A stretch of 64,000 nt of DNA from Aurantiochytrium sp. KH105 (Eukaryota > Sar > Bigyra > Thraustochytrida > Thraustochytriidae), in the NCBI GenBank assembly GCA_003116975.1, contig BGKB01000059.1, forward strand, positions 186,001 to 250,000, read 5' to 3'. Below, in pieces: positions 9,801 through 18,700 of this stretch. Positions within the stretch are counted from its first letter, which is position 1; every line of letters starts with the position of its first letter. The notes beneath the pieces were generated by a model. That model was not told the DNA's origin and ran no database searches. It worked only from the letters and a program-made list of their open reading frames with translations. Both the position numbers and the translations under genes were made by a program.

Positions 9801-12041
9801 TTCTGCAAGAAGGTCGTCCCGAAGTGAGAGCAGATCTTCGAGCTCTGTCTCTTCGAGCCCGGTGTGCGAGGCCGTGATGAGCGCCAGCGCGGACTGCACA
9901 AAGTGCAGCCCATGGTCTGCCTCAAGGCGCGCAAACCAGACTGCAAAGATTTCGTCAATTTCCGTGGCGCTTGCGTAATGTTCGAGAGGAGGATCCCAGG
10001 ATGCGAGTCTTCTCGCCTCCTCGTAGAGGACGCGAAGTGCAAGCGGCGAGGGGTCGCGCAGGCTATTGACCCCGTACAGGACGGATTGCTTTTGACGGGG
10101 CCGGAGCACGCGACCTTCGGCATCGAGATAGGCGTCAAGGAACTCCTCCACCTCTTCTGGCAAAAATGCAGGCATTTTCACGAGCACCGCCTCGTGCTTG
10201 TCTTGCACGCTACGATGAAACGCCCGCGCGGGCGCGCTCGCAGACCGAGCGGAGACGATGAGCCGCACATGGGGTGGGAGCGACTTGGCCGACAGGGGAA
10301 TCCAGGAATAATCACCGTCGGACAGCTGGTCAATGCCGTCCAGCACGACCATGAGAGGCTGATCCTCTGTGGCGAGCGAAAGAAAGTCGAGAAAGGCATG
10401 GCGCACATCGCGGGGCTTGACAGGAATCTCGGGCGCCGACGCCAGGTCCGTGCCACAGTATACGTCTCGCAGCTGCGCATAAAGGGTGCGTAGAAGACTT
10501 GCTGTCACGGTAGAGTCGTGCGTGGCTCCAAGGAACCGAGCAGCTACGACGTTGTCTCTCCCGCGATTCGCGACGCCGTCCGCGACGTCGACACAGATCT
10601 TGCTCAGCGCATACGTCTTGCCCGAGCCGGCCCCTCCTGTGACGAAGACGAGGCGCTTTCGGCTGCTACGAATCGAATGCAACAACTCCGTACGACCCAC
10701 GAAACTCTTGGCGTAGAGCGCGGCATGCGCGGCGTGCATGCGAACGGCCTCAAAGACGGGGTCGCGTTTGTAGATGCCATTTACCAGCGTGTGCTTGATA
10801 CTGCCAATAATCTTTTCCTCTAGCGTCGTGAGCAGATCCCGCAGGTACGTGCTGTGTGCTGGGCACGAGACGGGGTCCAGACCTCCCTCGTAGGGGACCT
10901 CGTAAACACGGCGATGGTTCTCGTGAATTGCGTCGAGGCAGGCGGTCTTTAGCTCGTTGAGACGAGTGAGTGAATACCCGTCTGGGTCAGACTCCTCGGT
11001 TTCGTAGTAAATACTGTCTTCTTCTAGACCTTCGCCTTCGAGCTCGCGGATGACGAGAAGAGTCTTGTGTTTGTCGGAGTGGTGAAGAATGCCCTCGGTG
11101 ATCTCCTCATCCACGACGCTTTGCTCAAATGCCTTAGCTTTCTCTTCGGTGAGAACGTCATCGATTTCGAGGCGCTGTGCAGCGTGCCGCAGCTCCTGCT
11201 GCAGCTCGCGAAAGATCACCCACCAGTCGGCATTGTTGGCCGCCATGCGATTATTTCTCGACGTGCCACGCACATCTGACATGTGACGAAGTGTGTACAT
11301 TAATGGCAGTTTATTCTCGTCGAGGGAAAACCACGTGGTGAGGAGATCTGGGTTGGCGGCCTCGTCGACGAGCTTTTCAAAGACTTCGGCTTCGATTTGT
11401 GTCGGGAAGGGGCAGAAGCCGTAGCGATTGCCGATGAGGCCGAGAAAGTTGAATGCAAGCGACCTTGATTTGCACCGCTCCAACTCCTGGAGCGAGAAAT
11501 CACGCGAGTTGTGCGCGCGGTCCGTGATGGCCCAGCGCATGTCCTGGTACTGGAACTTGAAGCCGTGCATCCGGCAATACTTGCTGATGCGTGGTTCGAG
11601 CAAGCCCACGATGCAGTCGCGCTCGAAGCGCATGTCGCGAAAGGTGCTGCTCACGAACAAGTGAACAACATTGGGCTCAAAGTCGAGGTCCTTTGGGACT
11701 GCCATGCTTTCGCCGCGCATCATGCGGTCGCGCACGTCGGGCTCGCGGCCCTTGTACCTAATGAGGTCGACGTCACTTTCGAGTGGTCTTGGGTAAAACT
11801 TGACGGCGTCCTGGACGGCGCGCAGCTCATCGAACTGGTCGCGCACGGGGTCTTCTTGGCCGCTTTTGGCGCCTCGGGCCTCCTTGACGAGCCGCTTCTT
11901 GTTCATGAAAGCCTTGGAGAAGGCGCGCATCGACAGCCTGCGCAGCGCCGAGCGTCGCTTGTTCTCCTCTGCGCCATCGACCTCGTCGCCGGTCGACTTT
12001 CTCCTCCCCGCTTGCGGCGCGCTGTTCCTCGCCCCGGGCAT
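6816..12041 (-). CDS. DUF4062-NACHT-WD40 protein (NWD1/TEP1-like)
   Basis: A predicted 1,741-residue signal-transduction NTPase. DUF4062 lies at about residues 124-240, with its typical start LFVSSTFRDM. A NACHT-type NTPase follows: P-loop GGAGSGKT at about 467-475, Walker B-like LMVVLDGIDQL at about 563-573, and an arginine-bearing VSAR strand after it. A winged-helix or helical middle and a Ser/Asp-rich linker with repeated DS pairs (about 1010-1045) come next. From about 1080 to the end are WD40 repeats; at least eight blade ends are visible (IRIWNAE, LRIWDVM, VKIWDPV, VRVWDFD and others). In animals NWD1 and TEP1 share this architecture, and the class assembles as STAND oligomers on ligand sensing. 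The ORF extends upstream only through a GTG at 12233. The ATG at 12041 is the first, and the extension is a Cys/Arg-rich low-complexity translation. The sensed ligand is unknown. Confidence 0.9.
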   Translation of the reverse strand: MPGARNSAPQAGRRKSTGDEVDGAEENKRRSALRRLSMRAFSKAFMNKKRLVKEARGAKSGQEDPVRDQFDELRAVQDAVKFYPRPLESDVDLIRYKGREPDVRDRMMRGESMAVPKDLDFEPNVVHLFVSSTFRDMRFERDCIVGLLEPRISKYCRMHGFKFQYQDMRWAITDRAHNSRDFSLQELERCKSRSLAFNFLGLIGNRYGFCPFPTQIEAEVFEKLVDEAANPDLLTTWFSLDENKLPLMYTLRHMSDVRGTSRNNRMAANNADWWVIFRELQQELRHAAQRLEIDDVLTEEKAKAFEQSVVDEEITEGILHHSDKHKTLLVIRELEGEGLEEDSIYYETEESDPDGYSLTRLNELKTACLDAIHENHRRVYEVPYEGGLDPVSCPAHSTYLRDLLTTLEEKIIGSIKHTLVNGIYKRDPVFEAVRMHAAHAALYAKSFVGRTELLHSIRSSRKRLVFVTGGAGSGKTYALSKICVDVADGVANRGRDNVVAARFLGATHDSTVTASLLRTLYAQLRDVYCGTDLASAPEIPVKPRDVRHAFLDFLSLATEDQPLMVVLDGIDQLSDGDYSWIPLSAKSLPPHVRLIVSARSASAPARAFHRSVQDKHEAVLVKMPAFLPEEVEEFLDAYLDAEGRVLRPRQKQSVLYGVNSLRDPSPLALRVLYEEARRLASWDPPLEHYASATEIDEIFAVWFARLEADHGLHFVQSALALITASHTGLEETELEDLLSLRDDLLAEAYTDFVPPLARFPQRRVIKLLTELRPFLWRGNWAHRELRRAALARYDGKMLSAYRALADYFGAESPAALERPVFKTEVNGEMWYLTQNRFPQAQPFRFETGAVNMRKFLELPGALQAVGDVDALEELVCSLKFIRIGLETSAADLIFWLRQPSSFRCSRIVQAVGQSLVAYESSPDHLEEILWLRLAPNLEPGDPLLAELNTARMRTPGLHALAPLRILQPSQPRRNPGRGGGSSFDSFETASASVAAAKRGKRIVKLRKGPRRTRHGSRADSRAGSHADSLVDSQVDSFADSQGNAHPASSQLGESMEDTQPSMAEQDDIEFRPDEAYSPENKYTLHGHTNQVTSVDTFEDAVTHELHIVSASAEGIRIWNAENKSLVSSIVPSQHHDGETSKVVAYVEPGGGARVVAGVGKNVVVYTLPAGEELRCIEDAHETDINAIGLVYQLDGTVDIVSANDLQICMWNGLNGQRKKLIQCEADAGPLVDLELFLDAQSNEWYALGIHLHEARVYSLDTGDRVDVSLTVETHGQEENAHIFRASVTYFHDGTVYALTCGDEDGSLRIWDVMEGVTVHMLQHDEHFNSPFTCVDVYEDAATDEVRCVTGDVDGVVKIWDPVAGKLLHIAEIHDGPVLDVTAYIDEEKEVWVVSAATDGQVVLSNHLPEVALLSSTASTRTLDNFGAAQALAAYTDGNRGWQVITVHGTQVAVMDPTTLVINMRWDSGANVLCVAVDDEPRSRHARCVVGLDSGLVAVWSIPSNKVLSVKAHKGQTLSVCVFDPRNMDANLVASSGEDGAVAVHNIETGDPICRWRAHDSAIHTLQSFSEERAPRLLSCDLDGNVRVWDFDKTRKVSSTVMSRKKPTPAQEIDNDSRVAAVYAFTEAHTQKPSIVLANREKVIRLINLNGSERKLRGHTGRILYVSSFSNPSSGKHCVVSASKDRTVRVWDDLGTLLTTYTFDQPIKALSTHRIPTKAFVIVSLRDGQLVALRFVDHGNVA

Positions 12042-12258
12042 CCTCCTCCCCGCTCTCTCCCGCGCGCGCTCTCGCCGCCTCCGGCCTGCTCCGCCGCCTC
12101 TGCCTCTGCTGCAGCTGCACGTGCAGCGCGTGCAGCAGCAGCGCGTGCAGCAGCAGCGCGTACGTCTCCTACGCACAACCAGAGCAACACACAAGCAAGC
12201 GAAGCGCGCGCCCAGATCAGCCCAGCCAAGCACAGCCCGCTCAGCTCCCGCGTTGCCG

Positions 12259-12280
12259 CTCTGCTCTGCTCTGCTCTGCG
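12259..12280. repeat. CTCTG microsatellite upstream of the NACHT gene
   Basis: About four to five copies of the pentamer also seen at 6237-6269 and, in the complementary sense, at 56029-56067. On the coding strand of the NACHT gene it reads GCAGA and lies about 220 bp before the ATG. Confidence 0.8.
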
Positions 12281-12936
12281 CGCCCGCGCCGGCCTCGTGC
12301 AGGCGTGCCGTCGCTGTCCGCGCGGTCTTCGCCCGAGTTCTCGTTCTGCGCGTCGCTCTCGCTCTCGCTCGCGCCGCGGCGTGGACCCCTCGCTTGCTCT
12401 CTCTCTCTCTCGCGTCCGTCAGTTGGCGGCGTTAATTAGTTAGTCATGTGTGCGCGCGTGTGTCACTGTGTATCACGTCAGCGCGGTGTGCGAGATCGAG
12501 TACGTGAATGACCCGCCCCGCCTCCTCGGCACCTCGCCGTCTTCGACACAGGCTCCGCAGACGCCGCGAGCGGGCTTCACGCACGCACGCACGCACGCTC
12601 GCTCGCACGCGCAGCCGGCCTTGCCGCCGCTCGAGGCCTTCGTCCGCGTACTCTCGGGCGAGCGGTTGATCGATTGGCCAAAGATCGATTGATCACTCAC
12701 AACATCTTCCGCGTGAACCGCATCTTGCGTTCCCCAAGCCAGCGTCGCTCCGGTCGGGAATCGAGCGCGCGCTTCTCTCCCGCGCCCGAGGCTACGCTTC
12801 TTTCCCGCGCCGCTCGCACCGAGCCCGCTCGTCCGCCTGCCCGCTCAGGCCCCTCGCGCGCGCGGCCTCGAGCGTGTCCTCGGGTTTGGGACGCCGCGCC
12901 ATGGCACATCACATCTCTCGCCTCCCTTGGTCTTGG

Positions 12937-12968
12937 TCCAGCTCCAGCTCCAGCTCCAGCTCCAGCTC
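12937..12968. repeat. CTCCAG hexanucleotide repeat
   Basis: About five copies of a CTCCAG hexamer. On the minus strand it encodes a Leu-Glu dipeptide run in an ORF that I reject as a gene. Confidence 0.8.
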
Positions 12969-13239
12969 GAGACCAGCGCGAAGCCGGGTACGCTTCGCGA
13001 GACCACCATAGCACCGCGCCGCCCCGGCCACCTTGTTTCGCTGCAGCGCTGCCGAGGCCACGGCCTTCACGGTGGCCGCGAACGAGCGTCGCGTCTTCGT
13101 CAAGTTCTCGCTCGCTGTTGTCTTGAAGGCCCTGCGTGAAGGTATCGCTCGGACGCACTCGCCCGTCGACGTTCCCACCCCACGCCGTTCGACGCCCCGC
13201 CTCGCGGGTGCTGACATGGCATGAAACACACCGCGCGAC

Positions 13240-13287
13240 CTGACATCGCATCACATCCCGTCGCATCGCATCGCATCTCATCGCACG
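13240..13287. repeat. Degenerate GCATC pentamer repeats
   Basis: Several 'catcg', 'catcac' and 'catctc' pentamers in short tandem. They are the reverse complement of the GATGC satellite unit at 58626-58823, so the same simple repeat occurs twice in the window in opposite orientation. Confidence 0.65.
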
Positions 13288-13568
13288 AGCCGAAACGACC
13301 TCGCCCGCTCGATCTCGGATCCATCACCCGATCCGCCCTCGGTTCCCAGCCCGAGCCAGCGCCGGCTGCAGCTGCAGAAGATCGCTCTTGTCTTGCCAAT
13401 CTTACTCGCTCCGCGCGAAGACGGCCCTTGGCGCCCTCCAGCCCGACGATGAGCCCCGCCATCTCCGCGTGCTCGAGCGGCTCGAGCTGAGCCGCGCGGG
13501 GAGCCCGAGGTCCTCGCAGCCGAGGCAGGCCGCCGGACGCAGACCAGGATACCTCGCGCGAGAGCGCC

Positions 13569-15194
13569 ATGCGCGGCTCGCGGGCGTCGGCGAGGCAGCC
13601 GCCGCCCTCCCGCGCGGAGGCGCGCTGCGAGACGCGCAGGGTCCTGGCCGCGCTCTCCGTGCTCGTGTGCGTGGTCGTCGCGCTGCAGCTCGTCGTCCTG
13701 GGCGGCATCGGGCGCAGGATCGACGCCGTTACCGGCGAAGACGACGAGGCCCAGCGAGCCGGAACCGCCACGGCGCTCCGCGTGACGCGCGGAGCCCAGG
13801 CTTCGGGCGAACGGCTTGGGCTACCCTTGCAACCCGCTGCAGGTGTCGGGGTGGAAGCGGCAAGATTTCGACCCCAGCGCATGCCCCAGCGCACCGCTGC
13901 AAGCGTTAGCATCGACGCCAGCCTTCAGACATGCCAGCCTAATCAGTCGCCGATGAAGGAGCCCCTCGCTGACATCTTACGCAAGGGTGCGTTCGATCAG
14001 CATTGCAGCGCGAGAGTCTCCTTTGAGAAACTCATGTGCGCCCTACAGTGCGATGCGGAAGAGCCCGAGCTTGAAAATGCCTTTCGCACCATGAGCGCCA
14101 GCACCTTCTCGCTAGCGTACATGAACGATCTATGCAAAGATGGCGTCGTCACGGCTCTCATCTGGATTTACCAGGGAGTCCCAAAGTTCAAGACCTGCGG
14201 CGGGATGGACCACGTTCCCAGCAGCGCGCTTTTTGGGACAACCAAGGCGCTTCTTTCTGCGCTGGCATGCATCAGTGAGGTCCCAGACGTGATTTTTGCA
14301 CTCGACACACGAGACTGGGCAGCTCCCGACCAACGATCCGCGGTCCCGGCGTGGCTGCAACCTCTGCCTGGAGTAGCGCGATATGTAGGAAGTCCTGGTC
14401 ATCCTGCCATACTTCTTCCCACCAACGCTTTTCTTCGCGCAACTACACATTGTAACATAGGGGATGCAACTGATATCTTTGGCAAGCTTCGAGTCTGTAG
14501 GATCATGGACCTCGCCCCGTCCTTTCAAGGCCGCAGCTGGGACCAGAGAGAGAACACGATATTTTGGCGCGGGAGCTCCACGGGGGTGCCCCTCGACAAG
14601 CACGTATTCGCCTATTTGCCGCGCCCGGCCTTGATTCGCAATTTCTTCAACGAAGATGGCTTTGACGTTGGCTTTGTTGGATCACACCCCCCAAACTCTG
14701 TCCCGGGGTACTACACATTCTTCTCTGCGCACAAGAAGCCTTCTGTGAGAAGTCGCGAGTTCGCCAACTACAAGTATCTTCTGAACTGCGATGGCCATAC
14801 AGCCAGCTGGGGCGTAGCGCAAAAACTCACCACAAAGTCAGCTATTCTCTGGATTGACTCTCTCTTTCGATACCGCGAATTTTACTATACGCACCTGCGC
14901 CCTTGGCAGCATTACATTCCGATAGATGCTGACTTGAGTAACCTCAAGGCGACACGTGACTGGCTTTTTACTCCTGCCGGAAATGAGTTTGCCCGCGCAT
15001 TAGGGGAGCGCGCATACAATCTTTTCGCAACAAGACTGCGCCCTGAAGCTACATATTGCTACCTCTCGAGGCTATTAGCGTCCATGGCGCTATACCAAGC
15101 CACGGTACCTACACCTATTGCGCTTCAGGAAGCAGGGCTTGACCCCGCCACTTTCGAGGATATTGCAGAATTTCAGGCCCTCAAGCGAACTTAA
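13569..15194 (+). CDS. GT90 (CAP10/POGLUT-like) glycosyltransferase, type II membrane
   Basis: A 541-residue protein with a short basic N-terminal tail and one hydrophobic anchor at about residues 24-48 (LAALSVLVCVVVALQLVVL). This is the layout of Golgi type II glycosyltransferases. After a variable stem, the catalytic part shows family 90 hallmarks: IFWRGSSTG at about 334-342, then FANYKYLLNCDGHTASW from about 397, then QKLTTKSAILWIDS and HYIPIDADLSNL. GT90 enzymes transfer glucose or xylose (POGLUT on EGF repeats, CAP10 in fungal capsule synthesis). Which sugar and acceptor apply here is unknown. The EGF-like proteins encoded at 44-50 kb are a conceivable but unproven type of acceptor. The ATG at 13569 is the first in frame. 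The gene diverges from the NACHT gene and converges on the giant HECT gene. Confidence 0.92.
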   Translation: MRGSRASARQPPPSRAEARCETRRVLAALSVLVCVVVALQLVVLGGIGRRIDAVTGEDDEAQRAGTATALRVTRGAQASGERLGLPLQPAAGVGVEAARFRPQRMPQRTAASVSIDASLQTCQPNQSPMKEPLADILRKGAFDQHCSARVSFEKLMCALQCDAEEPELENAFRTMSASTFSLAYMNDLCKDGVVTALIWIYQGVPKFKTCGGMDHVPSSALFGTTKALLSALACISEVPDVIFALDTRDWAAPDQRSAVPAWLQPLPGVARYVGSPGHPAILLPTNAFLRATTHCNIGDATDIFGKLRVCRIMDLAPSFQGRSWDQRENTIFWRGSSTGVPLDKHVFAYLPRPALIRNFFNEDGFDVGFVGSHPPNSVPGYYTFFSAHKKPSVRSREFANYKYLLNCDGHTASWGVAQKLTTKSAILWIDSLFRYREFYYTHLRPWQHYIPIDADLSNLKATRDWLFTPAGNEFARALGERAYNLFATRLRPEATYCYLSRLLASMALYQATVPTPIALQEAGLDPATFEDIAEFQALKRT

Positions 15195-15726
15195 GCCTAG
15201 GCGGCATGCCTTGTCATTGAAATGCGGAGTGAAATATTCTCGACTTGGCTCCCACGAAAATGGTGGTCAACCACAAGGATTTATATTCAGCGTCTGCATT
15301 CTCTCTCTACGTGGCGCGCGACTCACCTACCATGGGCTTGATATAGCATCGAAAGAAGAAAGTCCTAACCAAACCAAAAAAGAGAGAAAGAGACACCTGC
15401 CACGCATCAAGCACTTGAGTCGCTCTTAAACTTCTGTGCCGCCACCACCTGAGAAAACAATACATGACAGCCCTTTTTTTTTTTTGCCAAATTTGCAACG
15501 TCGATGTTTAATTTTTTGGAAACCTTGAAAATCCAGGGTTTTTCGTCGCACAGATCGCAGATGCGAGCATACAGAGCCTTGCGACTTAATCGATTCCAAA
15601 GAGATTAGCCGAATGGTATTGCTTGGGATTAATCAACTTGACCTAGCGTTGAACGATTCACAATTCTTCAAAGAGATTTCTTCTTTTCTATTCAGAAAGG
15701 CCTAGATAAAAAGACAAAGTGCGCTC
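15195..15726. other. Convergent intergenic region, no gene seen
   Basis: About 530 bp between the GT90 stop and the stop of the HECT gene. It is AT-richer than the coding DNA, with a poly-T run (about 15475-15486). It presumably holds both 3' untranslated regions. Nothing coding was recognised. Confidence 0.6.
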
Positions 15727-18700
15727 TTACAGGCGTCGCAGATTGGAGCTACTGTCCACGCGCTGAATATCTCCCTCAGGATCAATGTATTCGCCAAAAG
15801 GGTCCTCATCATCCACATTGGCTGCACCTGATATGAGTTGAGTGAGGGAGAATGGCCGCGCGGGATGTTGTGCTGACGCGCGCGCCAGGCTCTGTCGTAG
15901 TTGTCGGCGCTGAAGCAGCAATGCATCCCCGGAATGCACATCCTCTAATCCTTGGCCACCCAGGCCACCGTCCACATCAAAGCCTCCCAACGGTGTCACC
16001 CGCCTCCGGGCGCTACCAGACAACGTCTCTGCAATCGTATCAAGCGGGAGCGGCCTGAACTGTCCGTCGTCCGGGGATGGCGTGAGGTCGTGCACGCCCA
16101 ACTGCGCAAAGTCAGTCTCTGGCGGCGGAGGAGGAGGCGGCGGCGGCGGTGGCGATGGAGGCAATGCGTCGTCTGCGTGCCCCGCAGCCGCATCTTCGAC
16201 GTCGTCGTACACGTCCTGGCCATAGCTGTCCTCCGCGGCATCGTCGTCGTCATCGTCATCGTCGATCTCGAAACCGAGTCGCATGCTCATACGACCCGTC
16301 GTGGTTTGGTCACCGTCAATCTCGGTGCATTGAACCGCGTACAAAAGCTTGCGGCGCATCACTTCCTTGCTCGAGTACGCAGGGAGGTCAATGGTAAAGT
16401 AACACGTGTGCGCATAGGGAAGCATGTCATCTGGACTCATTTCTGGGCGTCCGTACGCCGAGCGTGGCGGATGGAACGAAGAGACCTTGTGTGGCTGATC
16501 CCACGATTCACGGTCCAAGGGAAGCCGCGCGCGGCCCCAGACAAACTTGAGGTAATCGGAACGCTGCTCGTCAGAGAACTCGTCGAGCACAGTCCAGAAT
16601 GCCTGAATGTGAGCATCCGTTTCGGCACAGTCAGAATACACCGTCATGCGCTTGAGAAGCTCAATATCGATACGTGGGCGCCCGCACACCATAAGCTCGA
16701 GCTCTTCCCAGCGGAACAGCATGAGAAGCCGCTGCGGCACGATTGTCGCGAGGCCGCGCCGAATCGCCTCAACCTGAAGGTCGAATTCGTGCACCTTATA
16801 GTCTAGCACACGATGCGCCCAGTCAGCATAGTTCTCCGGCGTAACCTGTAACAACCGCCCATTCGGCACAAGCTCCACCTCACGGCCGTCGAGCGCAATG
16901 GCCGTGTAGTACATGGGCTGCTGCTCCAAAAAGGCACCAGGGTCAGGGCATCTAGGGTCCGTATTCGTTACAGTGAGAATGTCCACTGCGCGAAGGTCCT
17001 CGACAGACGGCACCTGATTCACAAGGGGTTTCCATACGAGACTGGGTAGCCGCAAATCGAGCAGCTCACGGTTACGAATCGCAATGCCCATGAGTTTGCC
17101 GAGAAACTCGAACATGGAGATCTGTACAGGTGAGATCGCTGCAGGATTTGGCAGCCAGCGATCTCGGTTGACGCGAATCTCGTTGGCTCGATTGGAGCAA
17201 GGCAGTAAGAGACCGACACCGGGAAGCGTCTGCAGCTCCTTGCAGTACTCCGAAAAGCTCTGGCGATATGGTCCGCCATCGTCATGACTTGCCATGCCGC
17301 GCATCACGCACTTGTACAGTTTGCCATGCGCGCGCAAGGTCTTTGCCGGCATTGGGTGAATCGCACGGAAAGCTTGAGCAAATACCGTATGCCGTCCATG
17401 CACGTCGGCAAGATGTCGCTTCGACATTGCCTTGCCAAAGTCCAGGACCACATCGAATTTATGAATATCCTCCGCCTTGGTTGACGAGACAGCGTCCAGC
17501 CAAAGAGGACCCTTGAACTTTTCAAAGAGAATGCCGCAGCATTCCGAAAGATAGGCTGCAGTGCTCGTTGCGTCTCGCCAGGCGCTCAAATCGAGCAGTC
17601 CCAACGCCTCGTGAACAGCCTTGTTCAACGATCGCACCAAATCAAAACGCTGTGCAATATCCAGTAAGATCGCGTGCAGGGCGCTGCGCTCCAGACGAAG
17701 ACCATCGCCAACATGAACCATTTCACCCGAGCCAGTATCAGACTCGGCCCCAGTCGCGCTTGCGCCGCTACGAAGGTCGCTCAGAACAGACGCGCGCTCG
17801 CGGACAAGCGCGATGAGCTCTGTAGAAACAGGCCGTTTCTTGGGCTCACCGCGCTTGGATTGCTTCTTCCGCTTCCCTCGCGAAGACGTCGCCACGGAAG
17901 GCGCCGCCAGCGTACTCGAAAGAGCTTGCTGTCGCAGAGAGGTTGCGCTTAGCGCTGCCCCTGTGTCCGTCAAGGAGAGACGTGCGCCGCGACGCAACAG
18001 AGGAGCCATAGGAATGGGCGGGGCGTCTTCGTATGCAGACTCGCCAGCTTCGAGGCTTGCTTCGAAACTCGCCGTTTCCGCAACTGAAGGCAGATCGTCG
18101 GCGTCACCGCCAGTGGACATGCTGGAGACCTCACGAATGTCGAGAGGAGCAATGGAATACAGTTCATCCCACGAAAATTCGAGCAGTTGAGCAAGATCCG
18201 TGTTCGAGTCTGCAACGGCGGTATTCACGTACGCGACCAGAGCTTCGTCTTGGCGGCGCGTCCAGCCTCGCTGACGCGCGAGATAGGCTTGGTATTGCTC
18301 ATCCATGGCGCCCTTGGCCAATGGGCCAGTCTCGTCGCCAGCACCTCCATCTACGCCCTCGGCGCCATCCGTCGATGCGTCCAAGTCCGCATTCGCTCCG
18401 TGAATGCTGCTTGGATCAAAAGCTGGTGTAACGCGTACCTTGTAGCCCCAATTGCTAATGGGTGAGAGCTGGACGTTCTCGCCAAGCTCAACTCGCTGGA
18501 TCGAGACACGCTGATAGTTGGTGCTTAGCGACACCGCAGGAATCACGCGCGACGGCAAACCGCAGATTGTGCCGAGCACACGACCATTTTGCAAAAATGT
18601 GACAGTGCTGTTTGGGGTGTCAAGACTGACCGTCACGATATCCCCGGCCTCGAGTTTCTGCCCGCGCGTTTCTCCACGCATGCGCACTCCGTTGGCAAAG

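Larger units (their letters stand above)
12042..13568. other. Divergent intergenic region (NACHT gene / GT90 gene)
   Basis: About 1.5 kb separates two divergent genes, so it should hold both promoters. It is very GC-rich and simple: a CTCTG microsatellite (12259-12280), CT-rich tracts near 12350-12420, GCAC/GCTC runs near 12580-12605, a CTCCAG repeat (12937-12968) and degenerate GCATC repeats (about 13240-13285). Open frames on both strands have low-complexity composition, and I accept none as genes. Confidence 0.55.

Noticed and set aside
12042-12233. 64-codon N-terminal extension of the NACHT protein
   Set aside because: It begins at a GTG and is an Arg/Cys/Gly-rich translation of CAG/CGC-type repeats.
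12909-13217. 102-codon minus-strand ORF with a Leu-Glu run
   Set aside because: It runs through the CTCCAG repeat, lies in the divergent promoter region, and overlaps equally long frames on the other strand. No family resemblance was seen.
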